A stretch of 64,000 nt of DNA from Paracoccus aminovorans (GTDB lineage: Bacteria > Pseudomonadota > Alphaproteobacteria > Rhodobacterales > Rhodobacteraceae): positions 93,501 through 157,500 of the forward strand of contig NZ_LN832559.1 in the NCBI RefSeq assembly GCF_900005615.1. Direction: 5' to 3'. Positions 1 to 9,415 of the stretch are shown here, in pieces. Position numbers and translations under genes: made by a program. How positions within the stretch are numbered: position 1 is the stretch's first letter; each line of letters opens with the position of its first letter. The notes below the pieces were generated by a model, which was not told where the DNA came from, did no database searches, and saw only the letters and a program-made list of their open reading frames with translations.

Positions 1-1
1 C

Positions 2-1708
2 ATCGGCGACGCGTTCACGCTGATCGGCAATGCGGCGCTGCAACTGGTTGGCAGCTGGGATCAGCTTCTGGGTGCCTCCTCCACCGTCGCCTCTGTGCTG
101 ATCCTTGTCGCGGACAATATCGAACGCCTCGCCTCGCTCGCGATTGCCTTCGCCGGCTTCATGGCCGGGCGCTGGGTGGCGGCTTTTGTCGCCGCCCGTG
201 TCGCGACCTTCTCGCTGTCCACGGCGCTGACCGTGCTGCGGGGGGCGCTGATCCGCACCGGCATCGGCGCGCTGATCGTCGCGGCGGGCGAGCTGATCTA
301 CCAGTTTTCCTCGCTGGTCAAATCAGTCGGCGGCATCGGCACGGCGTTCAAGCTGCTAGGCGATGTCGCAAAGGAGGTCGGCCAGCGCATCGTCCTGGCC
401 TTCCAGGCATCGTTCGCGCTGCTCAATGCGGCCTGGGATGGCTATCGCGCCTATGTGTTCACGGTGCTCGACCTGATCGTGACCGGGGGCGTCACCGCCG
501 TGGACCGATATGTTGCGGTCTGGCACGGCGGGTTTGAGGCGATCAAGGCGATCTGGGCATTGCTGCCGGATGCCATTGGCGATCTGGCGTTCAAGGCGGC
601 GAACGGGTTAATCGCCGGGGTCGAGGCGATGCTGAACGGCGTCGTCACCCGCATCAATAGTTTCATCTCCGGCATCAACGCCGCCCTCGCCATGCTGCCC
701 GAATGGGCTGTCGGCGAAGGCGGAGCGCAGATCGGAACCTTGGACCCGTTCAACATCGGCCGCATCGACAACCCGTTCGAGGGATCCGCATCTGATGCAG
801 GGAGCGCCGCGGCAGGCGCATTCGCCGATGCCTGGGACCGGAGCTACATCAAGCCCCCCGACCTGTTCGGTGATCTTGCCGATCAGGCGGCCGCGGCAGC
901 GTCTGCACATCTCGACGCCGCGCAGGCACTGGGCGCGGCGGCGGTTGCGCCGCTGGAAAGCTGGCAGGCGCTGAAGGATGCGGTCACCGCCTCAGGCGAG
1001 GATGGCGCGAACGCGCTGGACGATGCGGCTGGCGCGGCCGAGCGGGTTGCCGGTGCCATGGATCGCGCCGGTGGCGCCGCAGGCCGGGCCGGTGCGGCTG
1101 GCAAGAAAGCCGGTGAAGACACTACAAACGGCGCGGAACAGGCGAAACAGGGCTGGGACGCGGTGGTGGCCTCGCTCTCCGACTATGCGGAAAAGGCCCG
1201 CAGCATTGGTGGCGATATCGGCAACGCGCTGGTCGGGGCCTTCCAGAGCGCCGAGAATGCGGTCGGCGATTTCGTCAAGGCCGGCAAGCTGAACTTCCGC
1301 GACCTCGTGACCTCGATGCTGGCCGACATGGCGAAGCTCGGCGCGCGCCGCTTCCTGCTCGGGCCGCTGGCCGGGATTCTGTCGGGCGTCATGCCGGGGC
1401 TGAATGTGCCGATCCTCCATGCCGGCGGCATGGTCGGCGGTGCAGCGCCATCCCGCATGGTCTCGGCCATGGCCTTCGCCAATGCGCCCCGGATGCATTC
1501 CGGCGGCTGGGCGGGCCTGCGCTCGGACGAGGTGCCGGCAATCCTGCAGAAGGGCGAGCGGGTGCTCTCGCGCCGGGAGGTCGCCAGCGGCGCAGGTGGG
1601 GTCACCATCAACATCAACGCCCGCGATGCCGAGAGCTTCCGGCAGTCGCGGGCGCAGATTTCGGCAGATATCGCGCGGGCCGTCGCCATGGGAAGGAGGG
1701 GAATGTGA
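2..1708 (+). CDS. Phage tail tape measure protein (3' part, element A)
   Basis: The reading frame is open from the window edge, so the N-terminus is missing. The visible part is collinear without indels with residues 232-799 of the complete tape measure protein at 45989-48388, and the first 700 or so bases are almost identical. It has hydrophobic stretches (around LASLAIAFAGFMAGRWVAAF), a long Ala-rich helical middle and a C-terminal segment ending VAMGRRGM, as in short tape measure proteins of GTA-like and lambda-like siphophages. It would set tail length and form the channel for DNA ejection. In element B the next gene overlaps directly; here a minus-strand gene intervenes. Confidence 0.9.
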   Translation: MGDAFTLIGNAALQLVGSWDQLLGASSTVASVLILVADNIERLASLAIAFAGFMAGRWVAAFVAARVATFSLSTALTVLRGALIRTGIGALIVAAGELIYQFSSLVKSVGGIGTAFKLLGDVAKEVGQRIVLAFQASFALLNAAWDGYRAYVFTVLDLIVTGGVTAVDRYVAVWHGGFEAIKAIWALLPDAIGDLAFKAANGLIAGVEAMLNGVVTRINSFISGINAALAMLPEWAVGEGGAQIGTLDPFNIGRIDNPFEGSASDAGSAAAGAFADAWDRSYIKPPDLFGDLADQAAAAASAHLDAAQALGAAAVAPLESWQALKDAVTASGEDGANALDDAAGAAERVAGAMDRAGGAAGRAGAAGKKAGEDTTNGAEQAKQGWDAVVASLSDYAEKARSIGGDIGNALVGAFQSAENAVGDFVKAGKLNFRDLVTSMLADMAKLGARRFLLGPLAGILSGVMPGLNVPILHAGGMVGGAAPSRMVSAMAFANAPRMHSGGWAGLRSDEVPAILQKGERVLSRREVASGAGGVTININARDAESFRQSRAQISADIARAVAMGRRGM

Positions 1709-1754
1709 GAAGCCCGGCCTTTCGGGCCGGGCGCGGGCAGTTATGCGGGCGTGG

Positions 1755-1949
1755 TCAGTCGAGAACGTAGTCGTTTTCCGTGCGCACCTGCAGGCGACAA
1801 TCGTCTTTGCCGTCGCGCCAGTATTCGCGCATCTCGACCCCCTCGCCCCAGACATGGCCCTTCATCGCGATATTGGTGAGCCGGGTCTTGAAAAAGCGTT
1901 CCCCGTTGACCTCGATCATGTCGGGAAGGGTGTCGGTGGCGCTGGTCAT
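1755..1949 (-). CDS. Small hypothetical protein, inserted moron gene
   Basis: Encodes 64 residues starting MTSATDTLPDMIEVNGERFF, rich in charged residues and with no membrane segment. I do not recognise a family. The start at 1949 is chosen because a GGGAGACC ribosome site lies about 6 bases upstream; a longer frame to 1997 lacks one. It runs against the tail operon and sits exactly between tape measure and distal tail genes, which overlap by one base in element B, so it looks like an acquired single-gene cargo. Its upstream region (1989-2050) resembles the region in front of the minus-strand cluster of element B, which suggests a shared regulator and expression in the lysogen. Confidence 0.6.
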   Translation of the reverse strand: MTSATDTLPDMIEVNGERFFKTRLTNIAMKGHVWGEGVEMREYWRDGKDDCRLQVRTENDYVLD

Positions 1950-1988
1950 GGCGTGGTCTCCCTGGTGAGGCGATATCGCTTTCCTTGT

Positions 1989-2050
1989 CATCACCATCGC
2001 TCTGCAATCGCCCGGAATGAAGGTAAATCACCGCAATATCATTGCTTTAT
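1989..2050 (-). promoter_or_regulatory. Conserved promoter/operator region upstream of moron gene
   Basis: About 62 bp align without gaps to 34580-34641 in element B. The most conserved part is an 18-bp identical block, GCAATATCATTGCTTTAT (2033-2050), holding the inverted repeat GCAAT-ATC-ATTGC. In both places it precedes a minus-strand gene, so a promoter with a repressor operator is likely. No clear -35/-10 pair could be fixed. Confidence 0.5.
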
Positions 2051-2064
2051 CGAAGGAGGCGCTT

Positions 2065-2691
2065 ATGGCGTTTCACGAGGTCCGCTTCCCGGACAATATC
2101 AGCCGCGGCGCGCGTGGCGGCCCGGAACGGCGCACCAAGATCGTGGAACTGGCCTCGGGCGACGAGGAACGAAACGCAAGCTGGGCCAACTCGCGCCGCC
2201 GCTATGACATCTCCTATGGTATCCGCCGCGCCGATGATCTCGACGCGGTGGTGGCCTTCTTCGAGGCCCGCAACGGGCGGCTGCACGGCTTCCGCTTCAA
2301 GGACTGGGCTGATCACAAATCCTGCAAGCCGAGCGAGACGCCGAATGCTGCCGACCAGCTGATCGGGACGGGGGACGGCACACGCACCGCCTTCCAGCTG
2401 GTGAAGCGATACGCTTCCGGGTCGCAGACATGGGTCCGCACCATCACCAAGCCGGTGGCGGGCACAATCAGCATCGCGCAGGGCGGCGTTAGCCAGCCAT
2501 CAGGCTGGACCGTCGATCCGGCGACCGGAACCGTCACCTTCGCCGCGCCCCCAGGTAACGGCGTGGCCGTGCGCGCCGGCTTCGAGTTCGACGTGCCAGT
2601 TCGCTTCGATTCCGATGCGCTGGACGTCACCCTCGATATCGAGCGGCTCGGCTCGATCACCTCCATCCCGCTCGTGGAAATCCGCCGATGA
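2065..2691 (+). CDS. DUF2460 (TIGR02217) distal tail protein, GTA g12-like (element A)
   Basis: A 208-residue protein beginning MAFHEVRFPDNISRGARGGP, typical of the DUF2460 family, whose Rhodobacter GTA member (g12) is the distal tail protein joining tube and baseplate hub. The start at 2065 follows an AAGGAGG ribosome site; the in-frame ATG at 2017 would lie before it. The same-length protein at 48388-49014 is very similar, with most differences in the middle (about residues 90-165). It overlaps the following hub gene by 4 bases, consistent with translational coupling. Confidence 0.88.
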   Translation: MAFHEVRFPDNISRGARGGPERRTKIVELASGDEERNASWANSRRRYDISYGIRRADDLDAVVAFFEARNGRLHGFRFKDWADHKSCKPSETPNAADQLIGTGDGTRTAFQLVKRYASGSQTWVRTITKPVAGTISIAQGGVSQPSGWTVDPATGTVTFAAPPGNGVAVRAGFEFDVPVRFDSDALDVTLDIERLGSITSIPLVEIRR

Positions 2692-3572
2692 AATCCCTCT
2701 CCCCTGCCCTGCAGGCCCACCTCGACAGCGGCACGACGACGCTGGCCTGGTGCTGGAAGATCACCCGATCCGATGGCGTGAGTTTCGGCTTCACCGATCA
2801 TGATCGAGCGCTTTCCTTCGCCGGTACCGGTTTCGAGCCGGAAAGCGGGCTGTCGGCCTCGGAAATCCGATCTGGCTCCGACCTGTCGGTGGATTCGCAG
2901 GACGCCGAGGGCGCGCTCACCTCGGACCGGATCACCGAGACCGATATTCTGGACGGGCGTTGGGACAATGCGCTGGTCGAGGTCTGGCGGGTGAACTGGA
3001 GCGCCCCAGGCCAGCGGGTGCTGATCCGGCGTGGCGCGATCGGCGAGTTGCGGCGTGGTCGCATGAGTTTTGTGGCCGAGGTGCGCAGCATGGCGCATGT
3101 GCTGGGCCAGACCGTCGGCCGGGTGTTTCAGGGCACCTGCGATGCGGCGCTGGGGGACGAACGGTGCGGCATCGATCTGAACGACGCGGCCTATTCCGGG
3201 GCCGGCGCGGTGCTTGATAAGGTCCGCGACCGGGTCTTCACCGCCTCCGGGATCAGTGGCTTCGCCAATGGCTGGTTTGCCTTCGGGGTGCTGGAATGGA
3301 CATCCGGAGGCAATTCCGGTCGCCGCGAAGAGATCATGCTGCACGAGGTCGCCTCTGGCGTGGTCACCATCACCCTGCTGGAGGCGCCGGTACGGGTGAT
3401 CACCAGCGGCGATGTCTTCACCATCCGCGCCGGCTGCGACAAGCGCGCCGAGACCTGCGCGGCGAAGTTCTCGAACATTCTCAACTTCCGTGGCTTCCCG
3501 CACATTCCGGGGCAAGACACTGTGGTTCGATACGCGAGCCAGGACGGTGGGCACGAAGGGGCGGTGCTGTGA
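2688..3572 (+). CDS. DUF2163 (TIGR02218) tail hub protein, GTA g13-like (element A)
   Basis: A 294-residue baseplate hub protein, next to g12 and before the peptidase as in GTAs. It belongs to the DUF2163 group, related to lambda gpL. Four cysteines near GTCDAALGDERC and AGCDKRAETC are all kept in the element B copy. In lambda gpL a comparable C-terminal cysteine set binds an iron-sulfur cluster, so a metal site is probable here by family analogy. The gene overlaps both neighbours (ATGA upstream, TGATG downstream). Confidence 0.87.
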   Translation: MKSLSPALQAHLDSGTTTLAWCWKITRSDGVSFGFTDHDRALSFAGTGFEPESGLSASEIRSGSDLSVDSQDAEGALTSDRITETDILDGRWDNALVEVWRVNWSAPGQRVLIRRGAIGELRRGRMSFVAEVRSMAHVLGQTVGRVFQGTCDAALGDERCGIDLNDAAYSGAGAVLDKVRDRVFTASGISGFANGWFAFGVLEWTSGGNSGRREEIMLHEVASGVVTITLLEAPVRVITSGDVFTIRAGCDKRAETCAAKFSNILNFRGFPHIPGQDTVVRYASQDGGHEGAVL

Positions 3573-4072
3573 TGGGCGCGGCACATGTTGCACCGCATGC
3601 AACATCTGATGCCCGGCCCGCCGATCCGGTGCGGGTGATCGCCGCCGCGCGCGGCTGGCTCGGCACGCCCTATCACGACCAGGCCAGCGTCCGGGGCGCC
3701 GGCTGCGACTGCCTCGGGCTGGCGCGCGGCGTCTGGCGCGAGGTGGTCGGAAGCGAGACGCTGCCGGTGCCACCCTACAGCCGCGATTGGGGCGAGATCG
3801 GCACGCGCGAGGTTCTGGCCGAGAATGCCGGCCGGGTGCTGATCCGCATCGACCCCGAGACGGCCGGTCCCGGCGCGGTGGTGCTGTTTCGCATGCGCGC
3901 GGGCGCCATCGTCAAGCATGTCGGCATCCTGACCGGCGACGGCAGCTTCATCCACAGTTATGAGCGGCTCGGCGTGATCGAGGAACCGCTCACCACCGCC
4001 TGGCGGCGGCGCATCGCCTTCGCGTTTCTATTCCCGCGTCCGGCTCCCGCCTCGCACAAGAAAAAGACCTGA
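3572..4072 (+). CDS. NlpC/P60 tail-tip peptidase, GTA g14-like (element A)
   Basis: A 166-residue NlpC/P60 cysteine peptidase. The catalytic Cys is in GCDCLGLARGVW (about residue 47) and the His in KHVGILT (about residue 120). In GTAs and lambda-like tails (gpK) this domain sits at the tail tip and cuts peptidoglycan cross-links during DNA entry. The start at 3572 overlaps the hub stop as TGATG. It ends in a basic HKKKT tail. The element B copy at 49892-50395 starts with GTG in place of ATG. Confidence 0.88.
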   Translation: MGAAHVAPHATSDARPADPVRVIAAARGWLGTPYHDQASVRGAGCDCLGLARGVWREVVGSETLPVPPYSRDWGEIGTREVLAENAGRVLIRIDPETAGPGAVVLFRMRAGAIVKHVGILTGDGSFIHSYERLGVIEEPLTTAWRRRIAFAFLFPRPAPASHKKKT

Positions 4073-4075
4073 TCC

Positions 4076-7000
4076 ATGGCGACAATTGTTCTCGGCGCGG
4101 TCGGCACCGCCATCGGCGGCGGCTTCGGCGGCACCATCCTCGGCCTCTCCAGCGCAGCCATCGGCGGGATGATCGGCTCCGGCATCGGCTCGATGGTCGA
4201 TAGCTGGATCGTCTCGTCGATGATGCCGGGTCAGCGCATCGAAGGCGCGCGCATGGACAGCCTGCGCGTCACCTCGGCGACCGAGGGCGTGGTGATCCCG
4301 CGCCTCCATGGCCGGATGCGCATCGGCGGCAATATCATCTGGGCCACCGATTTCCGCGAGGAGGTGAACACCACCCGCCAAGGCGGCGGCAAAGGCGGCG
4401 GGCCGAGCGTCACCAGCACCGAATACAGCTATTTCGCCTCATTCGCGGTGGCCTTGTGCGAGGGGCCGATCACCGGCATCGGGCGCATCTGGGCTGATGG
4501 CAAGCCACTCGACACCTCCGCGATCACCCTGCGCTGGTATCCGGGCGACGAGGTGCAAGGGGCCGACCCGTTCATTGCCGCGAAGATGGGCAACTCGCAG
4601 ACACCGGCCTATCGCGGCACCGCCTATGTGGTGTTCGAGGACCTACTGCTCAGCGATTTCGGCAACCGCCTGCCGCAGCTGTCCTTCGAGGTGTTCCGCC
4701 CGCTTGATGATCCCGACACCGCCGAGGGGCTGGTCGAGGCGGTGACCATCATCCCCGCCTCGGGCGAATGGGCCTATGCGACCGAGATCGTGCGCAGGAC
4801 CGAAGGCGGTCGCACGAGTTGGGGCAGCGGCGGGCAGATCGTCGGCGGCACGTCCGTCGCGGAAAATGTCCATGCGCTGCCCGAGACGCCTGACATGCTG
4901 GTTTCTCTAGACCGGCTCGAGGCGATGGTGCCTTCGGTCACGAGTGCCTCGCTGGTGGTCTCGTGGTTCGGTGACGATCTGCGCGCCGGGCAATGCACGA
5001 TCCGACCCAAGGTCGAGATGGCAGAAAAGACGACGGTGCCGGAATGGCGCGTGAACGGCGTCACCCGATCGCAGGCGCTGGTGGTCAGCCAGGACGATCA
5101 AGGTCGTCCCGTCTATGGCGGCACGCCAGCGGATTTCTCGGTCGTGCAGGCCATCCGCGAGATGAAGGCGCGCGGGCTGAAGGTGACCTTCTATCCGTTC
5201 GTGATGATGGACATTCCGGCCGGTAACAGCCTGCCCGACCCGTATTCCGATGATGCCGCCAGCATCGGCCAGCCGGTGCTGCCGTGGCGCGGGCGCATCA
5301 CCTGCTCGCCTGCGGCAGGTTTCGCCGGCACTGTGGACAAGACCGGTGCCACCGCTGAGCAGGTCACAGCGTTCTTCGGCGACGCTCAGCCCTCGGATTT
5401 CGCCGTATCGGGCGACAGCGTGACCTGGACCGGCGGCCCGGATTGGGGCTTCAGGCGCATGATCCTGCATTACGCCCATCTCTGCGCGGCGGCCGGCGGC
5501 GTCGACACCTTCCTGATCGGCTCGGAAATGCGCGGGCTGACGCAGATCAGGTCGGGGGCAGCGAGCTATCCGGCCGTGCAGGCATTGCGCGATCTCGCCG
5601 CGGCCGTGCGCGCGATCCTCGGGCCCGCCACGAAGATCAGCTATGCCGCCGACTGGTCGGAATATTTCGGGCACCACCCGAGCGACGGCAGTGGTGACGT
5701 GTTCTTTCACCTCGATCCGCTCTGGTCAGATGCCAATGTCGATTTCATCGGCATCGACAATTACATGCCGCTCTCGGACTGGCGCGACGGCCGGGACCAT
5801 CTCGACGCGCAGGTCTGGCCCTCGATCCATGACCGCGCCTATCTGCAATCGAACGTCGCCGGAGGAGAAGGCTTCGACTGGTTCTATGCCAGCGAGGTCG
5901 ACCGGATCGTGCAGAACAGAACCCCGATCGTGGACAGCATCACGCCCCGTCCCGGTGGCGAGGTGATCGACACGATGCCGGGCAGCGCGCCGAACTACAA
6001 TATTGCGCCCGGCTCGGCCTTTGCGACCACCGTTCTGGTGCGCAGCAACAGCATCACCCATGCCTGCACGGTACAGATTCCGGCCACCCTGTCCGACGGC
6101 CTGATCTACGAGATCAGCAACGGCCTGAGCGGGATGTGGTTCGGTCTGATGGACGGGTATCTTCGCCTGTTCTTCCAGCATAATGCCGTGCTTCCCTCCA
6201 CGAACCGGATCCGTGTCGCGCAAGTCTCCGCCGCTCCCCTTGCCGGGCGGACGGTCGATCTGATCACGGTTTTCGATCAGGAAACCGGCGAATTGTGGTT
6301 CGCCGTCGATGGTCTGGTGGGCGACAGGGTCGGTTTCGGCGGGCCGGTATCGGGCTTGTGGGGTGCGAATTCCGCCTGCGGCTACGGGGTCGCGAATGGC
6401 CCCGTGCCGGGTGGCGCGCTGACGACAAGCAGCCCATGGGCAGGGTCACTGGTCAGCAATCTGCGGATCTGGTCGGTGGAAATCCCTGCCACAATGGATA
6501 TCCCGCCCGGAACAACCGAGCCATGGATTTTCCGCACCAAGGATCTCCACGCATGGTGGTCCAATCAGCACCGCAACCGCCCCGGCGGAGTTCCGGCATT
6601 ATCGTCGACCGCATGGATCCCGCAATCGAAGCCGATCCGCTTCACCGAACTCGGCTGCCCGGCCGTGGATCGCGGCACCAACCAGCCGAACGTGTTTCAC
6701 GACCCGAAATCCTCGGAGAGCTTCTTTCCCCACTTTTCGCGCGGCTGGCGCGACGACGCCATCCAGCGGGCCTATCTGGAAGCAACATATCTGTTCTGGC
6801 GCGATCCAGCGAACAACCCGATCTCGACCGAATATGGCGGGCGCATGGTCGATATCGCGAACAGCGCGGCCTGGACCTGGGATGCCCGACCCTATCCGTT
6901 CTTCCCCGAGCTTTCCGATCTGTGGTCGGACGGCGGCAACTGGCGCCTCGGGCACTGGCTGACCGGGCGGCTGGGCGCGGTCTCGCTGGCGGCGCTGGTT

Positions 7001-8638
7001 CGGAACCTCTGCCTGCGGGCGGGGCTTCGGCCGGAATGGATCGACACCTCCGGCCTGACCGGGGCTGTCGAAGGCTATGTGATTTCGGCGCTGGAATCGC
7101 CGCGGACCTCGATCACCATGCTGGCGCGGCATTTCGGCTTCGATGCGGTCGAGAGCGAAGGCCGCATCCGCTTCGTGATGCGGGGCCGCAGCCCGGTCGC
7201 GACTATTGCGCCCGACAACATGGTGGCCAGCGGCGCGGGCGAGGTGATGGAACTGACGCGCGGCCAGGAGTCTGAGCTGCCGCAGGCGCTGAAATGGCAA
7301 GTCGCGCGCGCAGACGAGGATTATGACGCGATCACCGTCGAGGCGCGGCGCATCACCGTGGACGCCACGCGCGTCGCCTCCGACAGCTTCGCCGTGGCGG
7401 TGCCGCCCGAGGAAGCCGACCGCCGCTGCCGCCGGGCGCTGATGGAAGCATGGGTGGGGCGCGAAACCGCCGCCTTCCGCCTGCCGCCATCGCGGCTGGC
7501 GCTGGATCCGAGCGACGTGATCGCGCTCGACCACGATGGAAGGCGCGCGGAGCTGCGGATCCTGTCCATCGCCGACGCCGAGGCGCGCGGCCTCACAACC
7601 ATCCGTCAGGACCGGGACGCCCATGACCTGCCGCCCGGCACGCCGCCCCCGGCATCGCTGACGCAGCCGGTGGTGTTCGGGGCGCCGCTGGCGGTGATCC
7701 TCGACCTGCCGCAGCTGACCGAGGATCATGTCGCGCATCGTCCATTGATCGCCGCCCATGCCCGACCATGGCCCGGCCGGATGGCGGTGTTCCGCAGCCC
7801 CGATCAGGATGGGTTCGACCTGCTGACCACATTCAGCGCCCGGGCGCGGATGGGCGTTCTGGTGGCCGACCTCCATGCCGGCCCCGGCTCGCGCTTCGAT
7901 TACGGCAATTCGGTCTATCTCGACCTGCTGTCAGGAACCCTCGAGAGCGTCACCAACCTGCGCCTGTTCGGCGGCGAGAACACGATCGCGGTCGCGCAGC
8001 CGCACGGCGGCTGGGAGATCCTGCAATTCGGCACCGCCGAACTGATCGCCCCCGGCCGCTATCGGCTGTCGCGCCTGCTGCGTGGTCAGCGCGGCACGGA
8101 TGTCGACATGGCCGCCATGGTGCCCGAGGGCGCGCGGGTGGTGGTGCTGGATACGGCGCTGGCGGAGCTTCCTGTCGCCGAGGCCGATCTGGGCCTGCCG
8201 TGGAACTGGCGCATCGGCCCGGCCGGCCGTCCGGTCAGCGACGACAGCTTCGCCGCGCTGACCTTCACGCCGCGCGGCATCGGGCTGCGGCCCTTCGCGC
8301 CCGTGCATGTCGAGCAGCCGTGGCGGCGCGCGCGCAGCCCCGGCGATCTGACCATAAGCTGGGTGCGTCGCGACCGTTCCCTGGCCGCCGATAGCTGGAA
8401 CGCCGCCGAGGTGCCGATGACCGAGGCCAGCGAGTCCTGGCGGGTCGAGATCCTCGACGGGGCAACCGTCAAGAGATCCTTGACCGTTGCGACAGCGAGC
8501 GCCGTCTACACCGCTGCCCAGCAGATCACCGATTGGGGCGCGCCGCTCGGGCCGGGTGCCTCACTCGATGTCCGCATTGTTCAGATCGGGCAGGCATTCG
8601 GCGCCGGGGCTGCCCCCATCACCACCCTCTGGTTCTGA
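4076..8638 (+). CDS. GTA TIM-barrel tail-tip protein (megatron, g15-like) (element A)
   Basis: A 1520-residue protein and the largest tail component. The N-terminus is glycine-rich and hydrophobic (residues 1-50), followed by baseplate-type domains. The GTA TIM-barrel-like domain spans about residues 430-620 and resumes after 820, around IDNYMPLSDWRDG and KPIRFTELGCPAVDRGTN. A region of about 200 residues (roughly 620-820) with lectin/LamG-like beta character (FDQETGELWFAVDG) interrupts the barrel and diverges most from the element B copy. In GTAs this protein forms the tail tip that contacts and penetrates the recipient envelope. It is followed by the DUF2793 gene. Confidence 0.88.
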   Translation: MATIVLGAVGTAIGGGFGGTILGLSSAAIGGMIGSGIGSMVDSWIVSSMMPGQRIEGARMDSLRVTSATEGVVIPRLHGRMRIGGNIIWATDFREEVNTTRQGGGKGGGPSVTSTEYSYFASFAVALCEGPITGIGRIWADGKPLDTSAITLRWYPGDEVQGADPFIAAKMGNSQTPAYRGTAYVVFEDLLLSDFGNRLPQLSFEVFRPLDDPDTAEGLVEAVTIIPASGEWAYATEIVRRTEGGRTSWGSGGQIVGGTSVAENVHALPETPDMLVSLDRLEAMVPSVTSASLVVSWFGDDLRAGQCTIRPKVEMAEKTTVPEWRVNGVTRSQALVVSQDDQGRPVYGGTPADFSVVQAIREMKARGLKVTFYPFVMMDIPAGNSLPDPYSDDAASIGQPVLPWRGRITCSPAAGFAGTVDKTGATAEQVTAFFGDAQPSDFAVSGDSVTWTGGPDWGFRRMILHYAHLCAAAGGVDTFLIGSEMRGLTQIRSGAASYPAVQALRDLAAAVRAILGPATKISYAADWSEYFGHHPSDGSGDVFFHLDPLWSDANVDFIGIDNYMPLSDWRDGRDHLDAQVWPSIHDRAYLQSNVAGGEGFDWFYASEVDRIVQNRTPIVDSITPRPGGEVIDTMPGSAPNYNIAPGSAFATTVLVRSNSITHACTVQIPATLSDGLIYEISNGLSGMWFGLMDGYLRLFFQHNAVLPSTNRIRVAQVSAAPLAGRTVDLITVFDQETGELWFAVDGLVGDRVGFGGPVSGLWGANSACGYGVANGPVPGGALTTSSPWAGSLVSNLRIWSVEIPATMDIPPGTTEPWIFRTKDLHAWWSNQHRNRPGGVPALSSTAWIPQSKPIRFTELGCPAVDRGTNQPNVFHDPKSSESFFPHFSRGWRDDAIQRAYLEATYLFWRDPANNPISTEYGGRMVDIANSAAWTWDARPYPFFPELSDLWSDGGNWRLGHWLTGRLGAVSLAALVRNLCLRAGLRPEWIDTSGLTGAVEGYVISALESPRTSITMLARHFGFDAVESEGRIRFVMRGRSPVATIAPDNMVASGAGEVMELTRGQESELPQALKWQVARADEDYDAITVEARRITVDATRVASDSFAVAVPPEEADRRCRRALMEAWVGRETAAFRLPPSRLALDPSDVIALDHDGRRAELRILSIADAEARGLTTIRQDRDAHDLPPGTPPPASLTQPVVFGAPLAVILDLPQLTEDHVAHRPLIAAHARPWPGRMAVFRSPDQDGFDLLTTFSARARMGVLVADLHAGPGSRFDYGNSVYLDLLSGTLESVTNLRLFGGENTIAVAQPHGGWEILQFGTAELIAPGRYRLSRLLRGQRGTDVDMAAMVPEGARVVVLDTALAELPVAEADLGLPWNWRIGPAGRPVSDDSFAALTFTPRGIGLRPFAPVHVEQPWRRARSPGDLTISWVRRDRSLAADSWNAAEVPMTEASESWRVEILDGATVKRSLTVATASAVYTAAQQITDWGAPLGPGASLDVRIVQIGQAFGAGAAPITTLWF

Positions 8639-8652
8639 TCAGGAGACCACCC

Positions 8653-9396
8653 ATGTCCGAGACCACAGCGCATCTGGCGCTGCCCTTCATCATGGCCGCA
8701 CAGGCGCAAAAGCACGTCACCCTGAACGAGGCGCTGCGCATGCTCGACGGCATCGTCCAGCTGGCGATCCTCGATCGCGACCTGACCACGCCGCCAGCCA
8801 GCCCGGCCGAAGGCGACCGCTATATCCCCGCCAGCGGCGCGGGTGGTGCGTGGTCAGGCTGGGCGGGGTCCATCGCCTACTGGATCGACGGCGCCTGGAT
8901 GCGGATCCTGCCGAGCGCCGGCTGGATGGCCTGGATCGAGGACGAGGCGCAGGCCATCGTCTGGACCGGATCGGCGTGGATCCCGGTTGTGGATGCCATG
9001 GGCTTCATCGCGCAGGCCGCGGCCGTCGCGGTGGCGCGGGAGGCAAATGGCGCAACCACTGGTATCGCAGTGCGTGAAGAAACCGTCACGGGGCTTTCCG
9101 GTGCCTCGGTCGACAGCACCATCGCCATCCCCAACCGCGCCATCGTGCTCGGCGTTTCCGCACGAACCGTGACCGCGGTGCTGGGCGCAAGCTCCTTCGA
9201 CTGCGGCGTCAACGGCGAGCCCTCGAAGTTCGGCGGCTCGCTCGGCGTGGCCGTGGGCAGCAGCAATATCGGCGTCATCGGCCCGACGGCCTTCTATGCC
9301 GACACGCCCGTGCGCCTCACCGCCAATGGCGGAAACTTTGCCGGCGGCGCGGTGCGCATTGCCATCCATTACCTGATCTGCGGCGCGCCGGGCTGA
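8653..9396 (+). CDS. DUF2793 phage protein, likely tail fibre/receptor-binding (element A)
   Basis: A 247-residue protein with the DUF2793 signature AQKHVTLNEALRMLD near the N-terminus, then a Trp-rich middle (WAGSIAYWIDGAWM) and a compact C-terminal domain around CGVNGEPSKFGGSLG. The start at 8653 follows an AGGAGACC site. DUF2793 proteins usually sit directly after the megatron in GTA-like tails and are thought to be peripheral fibres or receptor binders; that role is inferred from position. The element B copy is the same length and most alike in the last 150 residues. Confidence 0.8.
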   Translation: MSETTAHLALPFIMAAQAQKHVTLNEALRMLDGIVQLAILDRDLTTPPASPAEGDRYIPASGAGGAWSGWAGSIAYWIDGAWMRILPSAGWMAWIEDEAQAIVWTGSAWIPVVDAMGFIAQAAAVAVAREANGATTGIAVREETVTGLSGASVDSTIAIPNRAIVLGVSARTVTAVLGASSFDCGVNGEPSKFGGSLGVAVGSSNIGVIGPTAFYADTPVRLTANGGNFAGGAVRIAIHYLICGAPG

Positions 9397-9415
9397 ACCC
9401 ATGGGAGAAAATTTC

